Of a stretch of 64,000 nt of DNA, positions 11,600-24,974 are shown piece by piece; the stretch's first letter is position 1, and each line of letters begins with the position of its first letter. Origin of the DNA: Mariannaea sp. PMI_226 (taxonomy: Eukaryota > Ascomycota > Sordariomycetes > Hypocreales > Nectriaceae); NCBI GenBank assembly GCA_024336345.1, contig JANFOG010000005.1:868001-932000 (forward strand), in the 5' to 3' direction. A model generated the notes under the pieces. The model did not search any database. It was not told the DNA's origin and saw only the letters and a program-made list of their open reading frames with translations. A program made the translations under genes and the position numbers.

Positions 11600-13912
11600 G
11601 GTGTATGACACAGGAGACCAAAGATCCCCTGATCGAGATGATAGATAATCACCAGAACATCAAAGTATTCTTAGTTCATTTCCAACCAATCGAACGGCTT
11701 CATCCAATTGACAGGCAGATCTCACACGGGAACATGTTCGCGTCACCGTCCTAGATGCCAACGGCTCGCTCTGGTTGGACTCTCGGCCATACATCCATGC
11801 ACCCCTCACAGCCCTCTTTTCCCCAAAAGGAGCTCTTCAGCTGTTCGTCCCAAAGGAAACAAAAAAGGCCTCCAGCAACGACTCCACTCAACCCCTCCGA
11901 CAACCAAGATTAGGGACCAGGGGCTTTGCCTCGCCGAGGAACCATCGGTCAGCAGTAACGCAACTAACATCTGCAACTTCGCGTCATTGAATCCGGATAG
12001 AGGTGCATGTTGCCCGAAAATTAAACCAGCTTTGGCTTCGATTTTCATACCGACATAACCTGTGGCTGACAACAGATGGCCGTCAGCATTTCCCTATTTG
12101 TTTCTTGGGTCATGGATGTATCGCGAAATTCCTCTCTTTTGGTCCTTCTCCGAGCTTCCCCCATGTCGAATACACCACAAAGTTGGTTACTAGCAACGAT
12201 AGTGACTCCACCACGCTGTAGCAGTTGGCGCCTAGGCTGGCTATGAGGTGAGACGAAACAAGGGGCCACAAGACCGAACAGCCAAGAGAATCCTTTGGAG
12301 TTGGACTGGCCAACCTCAGCATATCACGACTGCTGACTTCACTCGTTTCCCCCTGGCAAAAAAAAGGACCTTGTACCACTTGGTATCTCGGACGATCGAC
12401 AAAAAAGTCGCCCTGGCGAAGCGCTAGCATCTGCACGACACCGAGGTCGTCGCCCCGAGTCACTTGGCAATTCCCGCTGGTGCGCCCATGATCGAAACAT
12501 TTCGTGGTGGAAGCCTCGTGCAGAGCAAGGGCAACGAAGGGAATTGACCAATAGCGCTGCGTATGTGCTTCCCGAACCGGCTGGAAGGGCTGTGTGACCA
12601 TAGCTAGCGGTATAGTCATGACGGTTCCGAAACGTCAAGGTGACGAGCGCTATGCATCGAACGGATATCAGGCGTCCTGTTGAGGTAACAAGCCAAAAAT
12701 TTCATGCTGGAGTGTCGCATGAAAAAATCAATGCGAGGGTTGAAAACAGCATCCTCAGAATTCTAGATAGTCAAGGAAGTAAGTCATTTTTCTCAATAAG
12801 AAAAAGAAGCGAGAAAAAAAATAAAATAGAATAAAGGTGTAGCAAAGAGCTTGGCTATCGGCAAGCATCGGGCAACTTCCAACAGAACCGTTTTCTGCAA
12901 TCGCAACAAAACTTGGGGAAGAGAGTGATGTAACAAAGGAAAAGAAATATCCCAGTTCAAGATCAAGCCGGAAAATTCAGCCCATCTCAAGTAGCAAAGG
13001 GGTGACCAGGCTGATAAATGGGCATCAAGTTGGCATCATGCTTGAATTGAAGTCCAAGCTCGATGGTCAGCCCATTCTTCTGCCTTGTCTCGATGCGAAT
13101 ACTTGCGCCAAAACTGATTCGAGCCATTATAATACCAAGAACCAGTGACCTCTCGCAGTTGCAATCATCGTCACTAGCTGTATAATGAAAGCCCGAACTT
13201 TGAGGCTGGTTGGCGAAGTTGTCACAAGCATGCCAAGACCAACCCAAAGTCTTTGTTTCGGGGTAGCTTCATTTTCCTTTTTGCTGTGCTTGGTAGCTTG
13301 GTCAGGTTGCCCAAAGCGAAACCTACTAATCAGCGTTGGCTTGTCCGAAAGGCTCAGGAAAACGCCGCTCGGAAATGCGGAGTGAAAGGTGAAGAAACCT
13401 CGCCTAAATGAGGGGGAAAGCAAAATTTTTTCATGCTACGTATTGCCCTGCCAATGAATGAAAGAAAAAAATTCTTGAAGGCTTGAAAAGCTTGGGTTCT
13501 CCTCACTTCAGCCACCGTGAGGATGGAGTCAGTTGGGCAGATGGACCATTCATCGTGCATACGTTGTGGACTGAGTGGGCTTTTCCTGTGTCACGAATTG
13601 GTGGCATTCACAGGGTCCAGAAGAGTAAGGGTCCATTGGACTTGGGGCACTGGGGCGTCACTCAGATAAAGCGAAGTGGAAGTGGAAGTGGATGGAGACT
13701 GCTCCGTAGAATACTGGGTTCCCGGTCACTGAAAGAAAAAAAAAGTTTTCTTTTGCCTTTGCGCTATTTGCTCAGGAATCAAGGCCTGTTTGCATTAGCA
13801 TAACCCATTCAAACTGCCCTGGAGAGTCACGAGTGAATGAATTGAGCATTTGATATCTTCAATGGCCATGCACAAGCCAATTTGTGCCGCGGGAAACGTC
13901 TGATTTAAAAGA

Positions 13913-13960
13913 GGCGCTCGTGGCGCTCGTGGCGCATAACGTGGCGGGTAGCGTGGCGTC
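13913..13960 (+). repeat. imperfect GTGGCG tandem repeats
   Basis: Five GGCG-starting units of 9 to 12 bases run in tandem (GGCGCTCGT twice, then GGCGCATAACGT, GGCGGGTAGCGT and GGCGTC). Confidence 0.75.
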
Positions 13961-14085
13961 AGGGATTATCGTCAGCCTCATGGAGGGTGGCACTTGGACA
14001 TAACAGGCTCATTTCCCGCGCGCCACTCGGACGGTCCCGCTCCTGGAACGCTTCTCGAACAGTGCGCGCCTAATGTGGGTACTTG

Positions 14086-14101
14086 GCACGTGCACACGTG
14101 T
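14086..14101. promoter_or_regulatory. two abutting CACGTG palindromes
   Basis: GCACGTGC (14086-14093) is followed immediately by ACACGTGT (14094-14101). CACGTG is the core recognised by fungal bHLH factors of the Cbf1/Pho4 type. No gene lies nearby, so the function is unknown. Confidence 0.5.
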
Positions 14102-15360
14102 CAATTTTGTGCAATGAGCCTCAACTTGGGTTGGTGACGAGTTATCCTTTGAACAAATCGCGCTCCACTCAGACGCGGATGTCTCGTCTCGGAGGGGGGG
14201 TTGAGCCATCGTCGCGGGCCGGCTGCGGGAACAAATACCCACTACCGGAACCACTTGGTGACATTTCGAGTCTTGGATCACTTTCGGAGGATGCGCCTCG
14301 GACGGGCGACGGGCTTCTCAATGGCTCGGTGGGCTCGGAAGGATGGCCGTGACCAACGGCAACTGATTCATTTGATAACTTAATGATTCATTAGAGGCGT
14401 CGCAGGCCACGGAACCTGTTACCAGTCCGTGTCAGACCCAGAATGGCCTTTTGATGTTACGCCCGCCAGCCCCAAAACAGCTTAGCTACTACTGCTACTT
14501 GCTTCCTCTAGCTGGTCCTTGCACTTTGAGCAAGAATAAAATACTTTTTGGTGTCCATGGCGTGTTCTGCATACGTTGTATGGCGCTCCGAGGCAGAAAA
14601 TACGGCGGTGACAACCTCGTTGCAGAGGAAACGGGCGGAGCGTATGCACGAATGCAACGGGGGTGATGGGGACAGGGACCCAGGAGACTCCATCACAACT
14701 AGCATACGCAGTAACAATGTGAGATCTATTTTTTTTTTTTAGTTTTTATTTTTGCACTTCATGTGGTCATGAATCACATCACCACCTTTGCTGGCCGAGA
14801 ATGAGTTATGCCTCACGCGTCGTGCAGCAAGCCCTTGTACGCGATCCGTGTCATGGCTCGCAAATCAATTAACAGTATCGCGTGTAAATGGGGGCGTTGA
14901 AAGGGGGCGTCTTTACCGCCAGAAACAAGTCACGTTCTATGTCAATGGGGGTTGGGAATGGGGACAGGGACGGGGTTTGAGGTTGGGCCTGGACGCAGCT
15001 GCTGGGAGAGGGCGGAGGCGGAGTGCCTGATATCGGCGAATGGGACAGTTGCAGGATGTGCAGTGATGTGAGAAACAATTACATATTACAGCGCCGAAAA
15101 AGAAAGAAAACCCGAGACTGCCGAATGAGGCTTTGACAGCGTCATCTCAGCGGTCAAGACCCAAAGAGATGGGCTGTCTTGATTCCTGAAGATCACACAC
15201 ATGCAGAGTAGATGTGGCGGTTGAGAAAAGCAACGACTTGATACAAGTTGCGTAGGTCACAATTCCCGTGTTGGGGACGTTGGCGGGTTACCAAGAGAGA
15301 AAAACGTCCGTGACCGCAGACTACTGTCACACAGTAATTATAGTGGATGTCCTAATCCTT

Positions 15361-15374
15361 TGTACGTACGTACA
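15361..15374. repeat. 14-bp palindrome TGTACGTACGTACA
   Basis: A perfect self-complementary sequence. A shorter relative GGTACGTACC occurs near 21,636. Confidence 0.85.
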
Positions 15375-18300
15375 GAGGAGGTACAGGGCTTGCGCATCCG
15401 TCTTACCATGAGGTGACATGGGTGGGTGAGAGTCTCAGTTGGAAATACTTACGGTATATCGCAATTGGCACCTGTTCTGCAGGCTTACTGGGAGCCTGGA
15501 TATCCGGAAAGGGTGCTTCTGTAACTAGGGTATTCTAGCTGGACGTGTTGCCAGTAGGTTAGCACCAAAAGGGGGGTAAAGGGGGGTGAGTTGGCTCATC
15601 ATTATATCATGCACTTGAGCCCTGAAATATAACACTTAGACAACACATGTGTTCTCAATGAATCGATTACGGAACACTGTGATATTGCACGTTGTCACCT
15701 CCATACTATGTATATCAGGACTAAAAATGATGCACTGGAACCGAGGAGAAAGCTCTCTCTGTGCTCTCTCTGTCCTTGAGCGCCGATTGCTGGGCTTTTT
15801 CACAATTTCTGCGGCTGCTCGTTTTGGCACAACTCGCGGAGAATGCGGGGCTGCGCTAGCAGGGTTCTCGACTTTCACACATGACAGTGGAGGCCTTGGG
15901 CAGCCCATTTTTTATTCCAAGTACAGATTTAAATGGAGTACAAATTACAGATTGCAGAATCCTGTATGGATTATTCGTGTATAAAGTGCTCATTGTCGCT
16001 CGAGGCATGGTGCTGGTTATACGGACACCTGGGGCTCCTTGACGTTGTCGGCGCCCCCTCCCCACCGACCAGCCATCGTCATATGTATTCCAGTACGTCA
16101 AGCGTCTTGCCGATATGATAGTCTAGAACAATGAAGCAAATGAGTTCGTTACCAAATACAGAACGGGGCTAGAGGGCTTTGGAGATCTACTTCGTCGGCC
16201 CGCCGGCGAGGTTCGACGACATAATCGCGTTATGAATACCGGCACAGTGGTGCATGTCTTTTATTAAACGTCCCTTGATGCTCCTCCCGTGCAGTGGGGG
16301 TGCATAATTGCCCTGAACCTTGAGTTTTTCCCAAATTTTCTTGGGCCTTTGTCTCGGCCATGGGCTGGGTCAAAAACAGTTCAAGCATACAGGAGAGACC
16401 ACTACAAAAGAGCACTGCAGGCCAAGGTGGTACGATAGAGAGCTATGAGGCCAAGACACGGAGACCAGGGCCGGACCAGGCCCGAGAGCTGGATGAGACT
16501 CTCAAACACAGGACGGCCACTACTCTTAATGTGTTTTGCCTCGCCTCCGAGAACGTGGCTTGGGTCTGATTCGAGTCTAATTTTCAAGTCTCTCCCGGTG
16601 TCGTGAATAGGTGGGCTATCTAAAGAAAAAAAAATGGCTTGTGAAACTTCATCAATGTTGCAGTTGTCGACCTAAGTTGAGGGTCCTCTCTCATCATAGG
16701 CGGTGGCTTGCGAAGCAGAGTCCACAATGCCCAGTAGTCACGACGACGGGTAATAGCTTGGAGGGGTCAAGGGTTGGGATCCATCCATAGTGGTCTTGCT
16801 TACGTTGCTTTTTCGCGATTCTTTGTCTCAATAAAGGAATGAAGTACCTTCACCACACAGGGAAGAGGAATCGTTGGTGTGAAAAGGCAAAATAAGAAAA
16901 AAACAGGGCATCAAGGGCCTGGAAAGAGGTGTGCACGCGCGATATACCAATGCAATCATCTTGATTGTGCTGGATGTAACCCACCAAGCAGCCTTCAGCT
17001 TCTCCGAGACACACAGCAACTTCATTCAAGCTTTGACTGGCTTGGGTACTGTACAGGACAGATCCAGCCTTCGCGTCACCGGCGATGTGCAATTGTTTGA
17101 CCACATCCGATCCTTTGCCGATTGACCAAGTTCAGCCAAGGCCCAAAAAAAGGGTGTCTTCCCAGAACCATGGCCTGAAGGGAATGGTGCTAAGGTGCAA
17201 ATTTAACATCGTCCCGTAAAGATTACCTATCACTGCATAGTCCAACAGCGCCATCAGATCCAGCCCCCCAGGAACCTGAATAGCCACAGCCTCTCCGCTT
17301 CAAAGAAAGAGAAAGAAAAAAAAGCAACGAACCATTATTATGATCGTAGGAAGACTATTTGCACCCGCATCATCTTCGATAACCTCATCGACGGTACCAA
17401 ATGACTGGGCGGCGTTTACAAATACGGAAAGGCCATGGTTCAGCGATCGATATCTCGCACTTGGTGCATCAGGGCCAGGGATCCCGGCCGTAGTTCCTAG
17501 GCTACCCCTCACTGGTACCAGACGGTGCATACATATTAGGAAATGGATGGGTGACCAAAAAAAATGGATATCGAAGTGGGATCAACGACAATTTCATCAA
17601 ATTCTAGAGCGTTCCCCGGGGAAACCACCAAATGTCGTATCCCGTTGTGAGGACGAAGATATCTCAGGGTTTCAATTGCAATCAGATGAACTCACCGATC
17701 CTGCCATCTTAATTGCCTATGTCTTCATCTAGGTGGATCGTCATGGGTGAGAAGAGATTGATCAAGATGACGCTGGATTTTCTGGTCTCTTGAAGTAGGT
17801 TTCTTTTTGTCGACAGGGGACCAGAGTCGGCCGCTAAGTTTTAGCCTTGTTCTCCCCCCGGTCTTACTGTGTATGGGCGTGCTCGTTCGTCCAGCCACTT
17901 ATCCCACCAGGGCCAACGGATGCGTCCACCTAAAGTCTCATAAGATGCGTCATCACGTCGCCTCATTGGACACTGAAGGTGCGTCGCCAGAAGACGCGCG
18001 TGGAGAGAGGAGTGAGATGCTAATATGCAATTAACTTAACTCAAGACGCGACCAGAAGGGGGGTGGACGCTATGTACCTATGAACCAACGCTATGAACGT
18101 GGTCGTGTGCTCACCAGCGGAGACAGAAATGGTGTTGAGGCAATCTCCATTGGAGGTGTGTTAACACTGGCATTCGACTCCGTGTCTCTTTTACTTTGGA
18201 GTTGATTTTAGCTAGTAACTGGACGTCTCTCTTTCATATTAGTTGATAATTTCCTCACTCAATTCGGAATCGGAACAGAGCGCCGGAAGTGAATCAAGGT

Positions 18301-21300
18301 AGCTATTAATATCGGCTATCTGTTTCAGGCCCTGCTCTCTAGGAATACGTCTGACCTGAGATTTTGTTTCATGACCACCAGATCAGTGTCGGTGTCATTT
18401 GGTGATGCTCCAACCTCACATCTTCACAGAGACGTTTCCCGTGTGAGATGAAATCCAAGGATGCCGAGGAAACCGGTCAATCAGGTTTTATTGAGCTGGC
18501 TGGATATTAGCATCATGTAGCAAAATCCCTTACGATCATAGACAGTCTTCATTTCGAAAATCCATCGACCGAGTAACTGCGTGTGTAGCACGAGACGAAG
18601 TCATGAGGAATCTTATACGACGACTCAGATTGTTACTGTCTGGTTGCCTTGCACAATTGTGTAGTAATCCATATCAAATTCTAGTGTGATTACATACGCA
18701 ATGGCTTTGTGCCAGGTTCAGCGGCTTCACTGAACAATCCTTCATCAGATGTGGGGGGAGCTTAGCTCGCAGAGTGTGGTGGGTTTTTTTCTCTCTCTCC
18801 ATTACAGATATCAACACGCAATAAGAAAATCAGCGTCATGAGAAAGAGAAAGGAAATAAGAGATGGAGCTGGTACTAAATGGCGCTGAGGCACGCAAACT
18901 CTTGTGCTAGATGCGTCCTTTCTCTTCTTTGTTGTAAGTAAACCCACCACCAAAAGAAGCGGGTCGGCTTGTGTTACCAATGTCTGATGTAATAGTTTAT
19001 TCATTGCATGAGAATTGTGAAGGGACATTGGTTTCTCCAAACGTATATGGCTCGGACATGGCACAAAATAGCACGGAGGTATATCCAAGTTACTGCGTAG
19101 TGCTTGACACCGGTCATGATGCTATGCGCAGAGAGCAATGAGACGATATAGCGTGGGTCGACAGCAACACCATAGAAACATGCGAAGTACTTGTTGTCAG
19201 TGCCCGTGGTTGATGGACTTGGTATAATGTTACTGGTACTGTACTTTGGTACATTTGTCCTCTTTTTTTTGTCCCTTCTTTTACAGTCAGGTCAGGTTAG
19301 GTACAGATGTCGTTGGACCACCAACGTCACACCTCCTTTTTAGTAGCATGGATTATACCCGCGACGTCTGCAGTGACAGGTGGGCCAAAGGCTCAGCAGA
19401 AGGGAACTTGATACTCTGTGCACTAGAACAAGCAGTTTAGGTGTCAAGCTAATACATCTAAGTTCTGTGTGGATTGGTGGTAATGCGTCAAATAATTACT
19501 CAAAGAGGAGTATGAATTGTGGTACTGTTCCGGATGCCCTAGAAACATGCAGTGGCGTCCAACAACTTGTTGAATGGAAGAGGAGTCTCCTCCGGGAGTT
19601 GGCAGTGAGATTTCGGGCTTGGGAGGTGCTGACAGCTCATCACCACAGGTAACCAGCGGAGCATGGAGGCTTTTTTTTTTTTTTTGCATCAGGTGTGTGA
19701 GGCGCAAAAAGCTCAGACTTTGCGGCATGATTCTCGTTTCGCAGGTGCTTGTGTCGGGTATTATGCCACGGACGTAACAGCAAGACGAACACCGAACACT
19801 CACTTTGGGATGTGAATAATGTGCGTCCAGGCCCGTGCCATGAAATGAATGGATGGGGGCGTGCGACATGGACGAAGCGACGGGAACAGGCGGCGTCTGT
19901 CCGCAGCTTGCAGCATGCAGGGAAAATGTGCACAAAAAAAAACTTCAATTTCAAGGATTCATGTCATCGCAAAAGGGCACAGACAGGCTGACGACGTCTC
20001 ACGGCTCAACTATTAGGCAGGGTTGTAGCACAGTCGGGCAGCCCCCTGAACCAGTCCGGCCTTCCAATCCTTTGAAAGGAAGTCCATTTCATCGGGCGGC
20101 GGTTGCGGGAGCAGCAGCGGCAATGGGCAGCGAGCACAGGTGGCAGATGAATATCGGTTGTTTGCGAAAAGGCAAGTCACAGGCTTACACAAAGCAACAG
20201 ACAACAGGCCATGTCTAACAAGAGAGACATCAGAACCCATCCCAGGCCTGGCGGTGGACCAGGTTGGATATCAAAAAGGAGTGGATGAGGAGAGCTTTCA
20301 TGACATGCATGATTAATTGGCTTTGCCTAAGTTTGTGCAGGACCGCGATGGCGACGCGCGATTGGCCAACACGAGTATGCAGCTTCGAGATTGGAGAGAC
20401 AGCGCGACAAACTCCGTACAGGGCATCCAGTTATTTCGGTGCACTGAAAGGAGCTGGAGCTGGAGCTCCATGGTGCTCTGAAGAACACTATAGGCTGGTT
20501 GGTTGAGGGATGGCCGGCCTAGTGGCGTTCGTCTCTCCATGTCGACAACGCCTCAGGGAACATCGATAATCGGGGCCTTCTACATGCAGAAGCAGGAAGA
20601 GGGTCAAAGAGCGCGATGACGAGACCGACCGCGGACACGACGCATCCTTGAGATGAGATGAGACGGGGACGCGAAATGTCGGGCAACCCGCGTTCGCGAT
20701 GAGGTGGGTGCAGTTTTGGGCAGTTCGTTTGACTTACCAAACTACACCTGCTGACGGGTTAGGGCGCGCATTAGTTAGCTAGGCAAGCCGTGTTCCGCCT
20801 AGTCAGAGAAAACTTGGCGTCAAAGGTCGGACACAGCAAAGGTCCAAATGGCACGTTGAGAGCCTGCGGCGGCGCTGCGTGAGCTCCGTCTCCTTGCAGC
20901 AGCGTGGATGCTGGACAGTGAAGGAGAACCCATGGTAGGTAGGAGGTAGGATCAATGTACAAGGTTGCAAAGCGAAAAGCAAGTAGCGACAGGCACATGA
21001 AAGACAAAGATATCACACACTCTCTCACACACGCTCAATCACACTGCGAAACCGAAAAGGTTTAGTTTAGTTTGTCTGTCTTTCAAGCCTCTAATTCCCA
21101 AGCTTTGTCAACCAACAAGTGGTAAGGCGCTCGAAAATCAGGGTTGCGCCTTGTATCGTACCTACGTAGCTTGCTTTCAGTGGTCTGGCAGCTATCATAT
21201 TGGTCACATTAATAATATTGTGAACCACCAGGCGGCCAGGCGGCGAGGCCTGCGCGTTATTATGCAATGGCCAAAAACGATGCCTGCTTTGCTCATCAGA

Positions 21301-21776
21301 TGGCCTGTGATAAGGTCTGGCAGAGAGAGAATGAGAGACATGCACACACACACCCAGAAAATGGTCGGGGAGGGGCCGAGTGTATAGTGTGCGCCGAATG
21401 CCCTCGAAAAAGGCCATTAACTAGCTTGGATGCCAAATGCGAAGTATATTGGATTGACACAGTCCTCACGGTGAAGCTAATGGGTACCTGTACTTCAATG
21501 TCGTCGTCGTCCTACCTTCGTTTGTACTGAGGCAACCCGGATTTAATTTATCTTCATGACTCCATATTGTGCGTTTGTGCGTTGTAATTGTGTCGTATTC
21601 AATGGGGAAACGGCCTATTGTGAATTTGCGGTACATGGTACGTACCGCAGCCCGGGCTGTCGCTCACCTGCGAAGTGCGGTGCTGCCTCTCGCATCACCA
21701 TCAGTGGGTTGGCGGTGATGGAGGCCAGAAATGATGGGCACATTATGCGGGCACAGGACTCAGTCGGACAGTCTGG

Positions 21777-21802
21777 CACACACACACACATACACACACA
21801 CA
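21777..21802 (+). repeat. (CA)n microsatellite
   Basis: A CA dinucleotide run interrupted once by TA. Confidence 0.85.
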
Positions 21803-22100
21803 ATCGACATGAATAGGCGGCCTACTGCGGCCTTCACCGGCCGCTGTGCAGTTGTTTTTCCAAACAAACAGTAGGCAGCATCATCTATTGAGAAACGATG
21901 ATGTGTGGAAAACGGAACAGGTACTCAATGAACAATTGTCAGTCATAGCAATCGGCCTCGGCTAGAAAACGGGGAGAGCATATAATGCCCAACTATCACA
22001 CCATCAACACACGGACGAGGTTATCATGTTTGCTGCAGTTTTGCCTCCAACTCTCTTCTCACCTTCACCCATTGTTTAATTCATTGAGCTGGCTGAGTGG

Positions 22101-24974
22101 ATGAATGAATGAGTGAATCAATCAATTGAAGTTTACCACCACATCATCCAAAAGCCCAGCCCCCCAAGTCGTCTCTCAAGCATCTATAACAGCTGCACAA
22201 AGCAACGGGCCTTCACATATCCAATACCCGTCCCGGCCCGTCCACAACTTTCGGTGCACAAATCACGACAGTAATTCACAAGTGGATGTCGACATAACTA
22301 GTTATCCGGCACGCCGAATCTGTGAATACGTCTGAGAATTTACTCCTGGCACGCCCATATAAAACAGCCAAAAGACAAACCGGACAAAAGAGATAAAAAA
22401 GACAAAAAAAGAAAGAAAGGAAGCCAACACCAAAAAAGCTCATCCCATCGCGCACATCCCGCACGCGGATCCCTGCTCTGGTTTGCAAGCCGAGAGACAG
22501 AACACGCTACGACACGACATAATTGGAACACACTTTTTATCCAGGTACGTACAGGAAATCGTGAGGCGTACAAAGTAAGAAGTACGGAGCGTCCAGCGCT
22601 GTACCTGGCACGCCCCCATGCACACAGCACACGGGCTTTGCATCGATGATTGCTTCACCCCCGACAACCCCCCAATCCTAAGCCCAATCCCAATCCCAAT
22701 CCCAAAGCCCCAGCCCCCCCTTTACCACCACCCCCGAGAAAGTATGTCTCTACCTTACCTGCCTACCTACGATAATAGTACATCACTATACACTAGCGCG
22801 AGCGTTGCAAGGCGACGGGACGCGGTAGGTGGGTGGGAAGGTACCTACAACTCTCCGCAGGCATTGAGCTCTTATGCAGGAGTGAGGGAGTGAAGCCAAG
22901 CCTCTCTCACTCTCTTTCATGGTCCCCCAGTCCCAAAGAGCGGCCCCCTCTCTCTTCCTCTCCTCTCCCCCCCCCCGGTCCATCCATCTCACTCCACTCG
23001 CACTCCACTCATGGTCTCCCATTGAGCACAGTCTCCTGGCAGCTGGCTAGCTGAATAACGATTGTGAGCGGAGTGTGAGGGCGATGCTGAGGGTGAGGTG
23101 TTGGTGATGATGGACGCCCTCCTCACTCTAGGAGCAGGGGGGGTTCACCCTCACGCAGAAACTGCCCGGGTATGGAGACACACGTATTGTCTGGATGTAC
23201 TCCGTAAGTTACCAAGCGGGCACTCCACAACCACTCCCCTCTCTCTGCGCAACGCAGGGCAAGGTACTCCATCCACAACTTCCAAGGTTCAGCGTACCCA
23301 CCGGGGCGGGCTACCTACCTATTCCCAAGTGCGTGCCCAGTGCCCCAGTGTCCACTACTTGGCTTACGGCTGGGTTTTTGCTGCGGTGCCTCTTCCACTC
23401 TTCCCACTCGGCGGTTTGGTCTTTGGTCTGAGCTAGGTTCCAATCCCCAGTCCTGTTAAAACTACCTCGCTACCTCTCCTCCAATCCATTTCCTTCTTCT
23501 CCATCCTCCTCCTACCTTCATCCCGCTACCTCCTCCCTCTCCTTCCTCTCCCTCTTCCTCATCCATTCGTTCCCTCACTTCCATTCCGTCTTCTCCTGAC
23601 TTGATCGCAGGCCGTAGACGTTCTTTTGGGTTGAGGAGAATATCTCCCGTTTGGGCTTCCACTCGACTCCCTCCAAGCCCTTTTTTTTTTCTTTCCCAGC
23701 CCGCCCTATTAAAGGCCCGGACCCCAAGGACCGAAGGTGCTGAACAAGTGAATCAAAAGAGACCTTTGCTGGTATTTCACTTTGTCCCCTTCTGCCTCGA
23801 CTTTCTCCTTCGACAAACGTAAATTCCTTGCGCCCCCCGTTCTGGAATTCCGTCACCTCCACTCCCTCCGTTGCTGTCTATCGACTCGCTCCGTCCCCTT
23901 TCGTACGAGACAACTATCATCGTTGTACTCCTGAGTCGACGTTCCTCTGTCGACGCCAGCCTGCCAATCCTATCTCGAGATTTTTATTTTATTTTTCGAA
24001 TCCTGGGTATCGGGTGCACGAGCAAGTGGGTTTTTTTTAAAGCAAGAAGATATCTTCGGTCCCAGCTCGTTTGGTGCACTGGAGTATTTTTCCCATTCAC
24101 GACTCAATCCATACAAGCAATCCAATCAATCATATCTGTACGAAGTCTCATCGTCTTGTAGGCGTAGTGACTTCTACAACTGTTGAGTGAGCAGGTATGT
24201 ATATCACTCAGTCAAATCCCGATATTAGATTGCGCCAGTGAATCTAATCATCCTACTTAAAGCTGCATGCCGAGGACTATACTTCGCATACCGCAGCTAC
24301 TCCACCTCGATATCAGTCCTTAGAAAGTATTGCCTTGTGGGAGACGTTAGCTCGTTGTTCCCACTCAATACCAGGACATTGTCTCACTTTCCGACAGCCT
24401 TGTCCACATCCCCAACCTGTGGCGGTAAGCCTCCCTCAACTGTGACCCTCACCCTTCCCCATGCCAATGGCTCCGACCTCTCGTGCCAGTAAATCCCCAC
24501 GCTTTCAAGGGATGATGCTCCAAAACGGGCATACTGTGGCGCCTGCCACTCCCGAGCTCCTATTTGCTTGCCCAAACTCAAGCCCTCATCAGCACTGGAC
24601 TGGAACTGCATACTAATACGTATCCCGTCTTTTAGGGCCCTTAAGTCGACCTCGTCTTTAAACGACCCCTTTTCCAATCCCTTTCCTTGCCTCCACCAAT
24701 TCATTGCTCTTCATGCTCCTGGCTTCGTTTCCCAGCCACGGTCGCTCTTTTTGTTAATTTTCACCACGCTCATTAATATCTTAATTCCCTAATTCCTCGG
24801 TGTGCATCACTCTTTCACACATCCGAGTTTAAGCACTCATCCTATTTGTCTCCGACCAAGATTCCAGGAGAACTTAACAGTCTCTCATTGACCAGATTAA
24901 AAGCCGAGCGCAGCCAGTTAAATTTGACCATCGTTCCTCTTTTTATTTTCCAAGACACAACAACCTCGCCCACC
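22101..24974 (+). promoter_or_regulatory. promoter and probable long spliced leader of the G1/S cyclin gene
   Basis: The stretch is pyrimidine-rich from about 22.6 kb to the cyclin ATG. It holds a TATAAAA motif at 22358-22364, a 12-bp direct repeat CCTGGCACGCCC (22345-22356 and 22604-22615) and a CCCAAT repeat near 22,680-22,705. A good intron signature lies at 24425-24635, and a possible second donor, GTATGT, at 24195. Several upstream ATGs precede the main start. The transcription start is not known; the reading as leader is inferred from splice signals and composition. Confidence 0.45.
24425..24635 (+). other. probable 5' untranslated-region intron of the cyclin gene
   Basis: Donor GTAAGC at 24425, branch site TACTAAT at 24611-24617 and acceptor TTTTAG ending at 24635 give a 211-nt intron. 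A 51-codon open frame (24461-24616) lies inside it and overlaps the branch site, so it would be read only from unspliced RNA. Confidence 0.5.

Larger units (their letters stand above)
7351..22100. other. gene desert of ordinary base composition
   Basis: No convincing protein gene, tRNA or transposon was found in about 14.7 kb. Open frames are short, overlap on both strands and lack splice-joined continuity. Items noted separately are a G23 run, a 16-bp palindrome with an adjacent ATG-type microsatellite, a 13-bp tandem repeat, a possible gene relic near 11 kb, GTGGCG repeats, paired CACGTG sites, a 14-bp TGTACGTACGTACA palindrome and a CA repeat. Transcribed non-coding RNAs cannot be excluded. 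Confidence 0.5.

Noticed and set aside
12110..12619. 169-codon minus-strand frame in the desert
   Set aside because: Composition looks random and another frame of the same strand overlaps it; no motif.
19444..19935. 163-codon minus-strand frame in the desert
   Set aside because: A low-complexity Lys run from a homopolymer and no recognisable domain.
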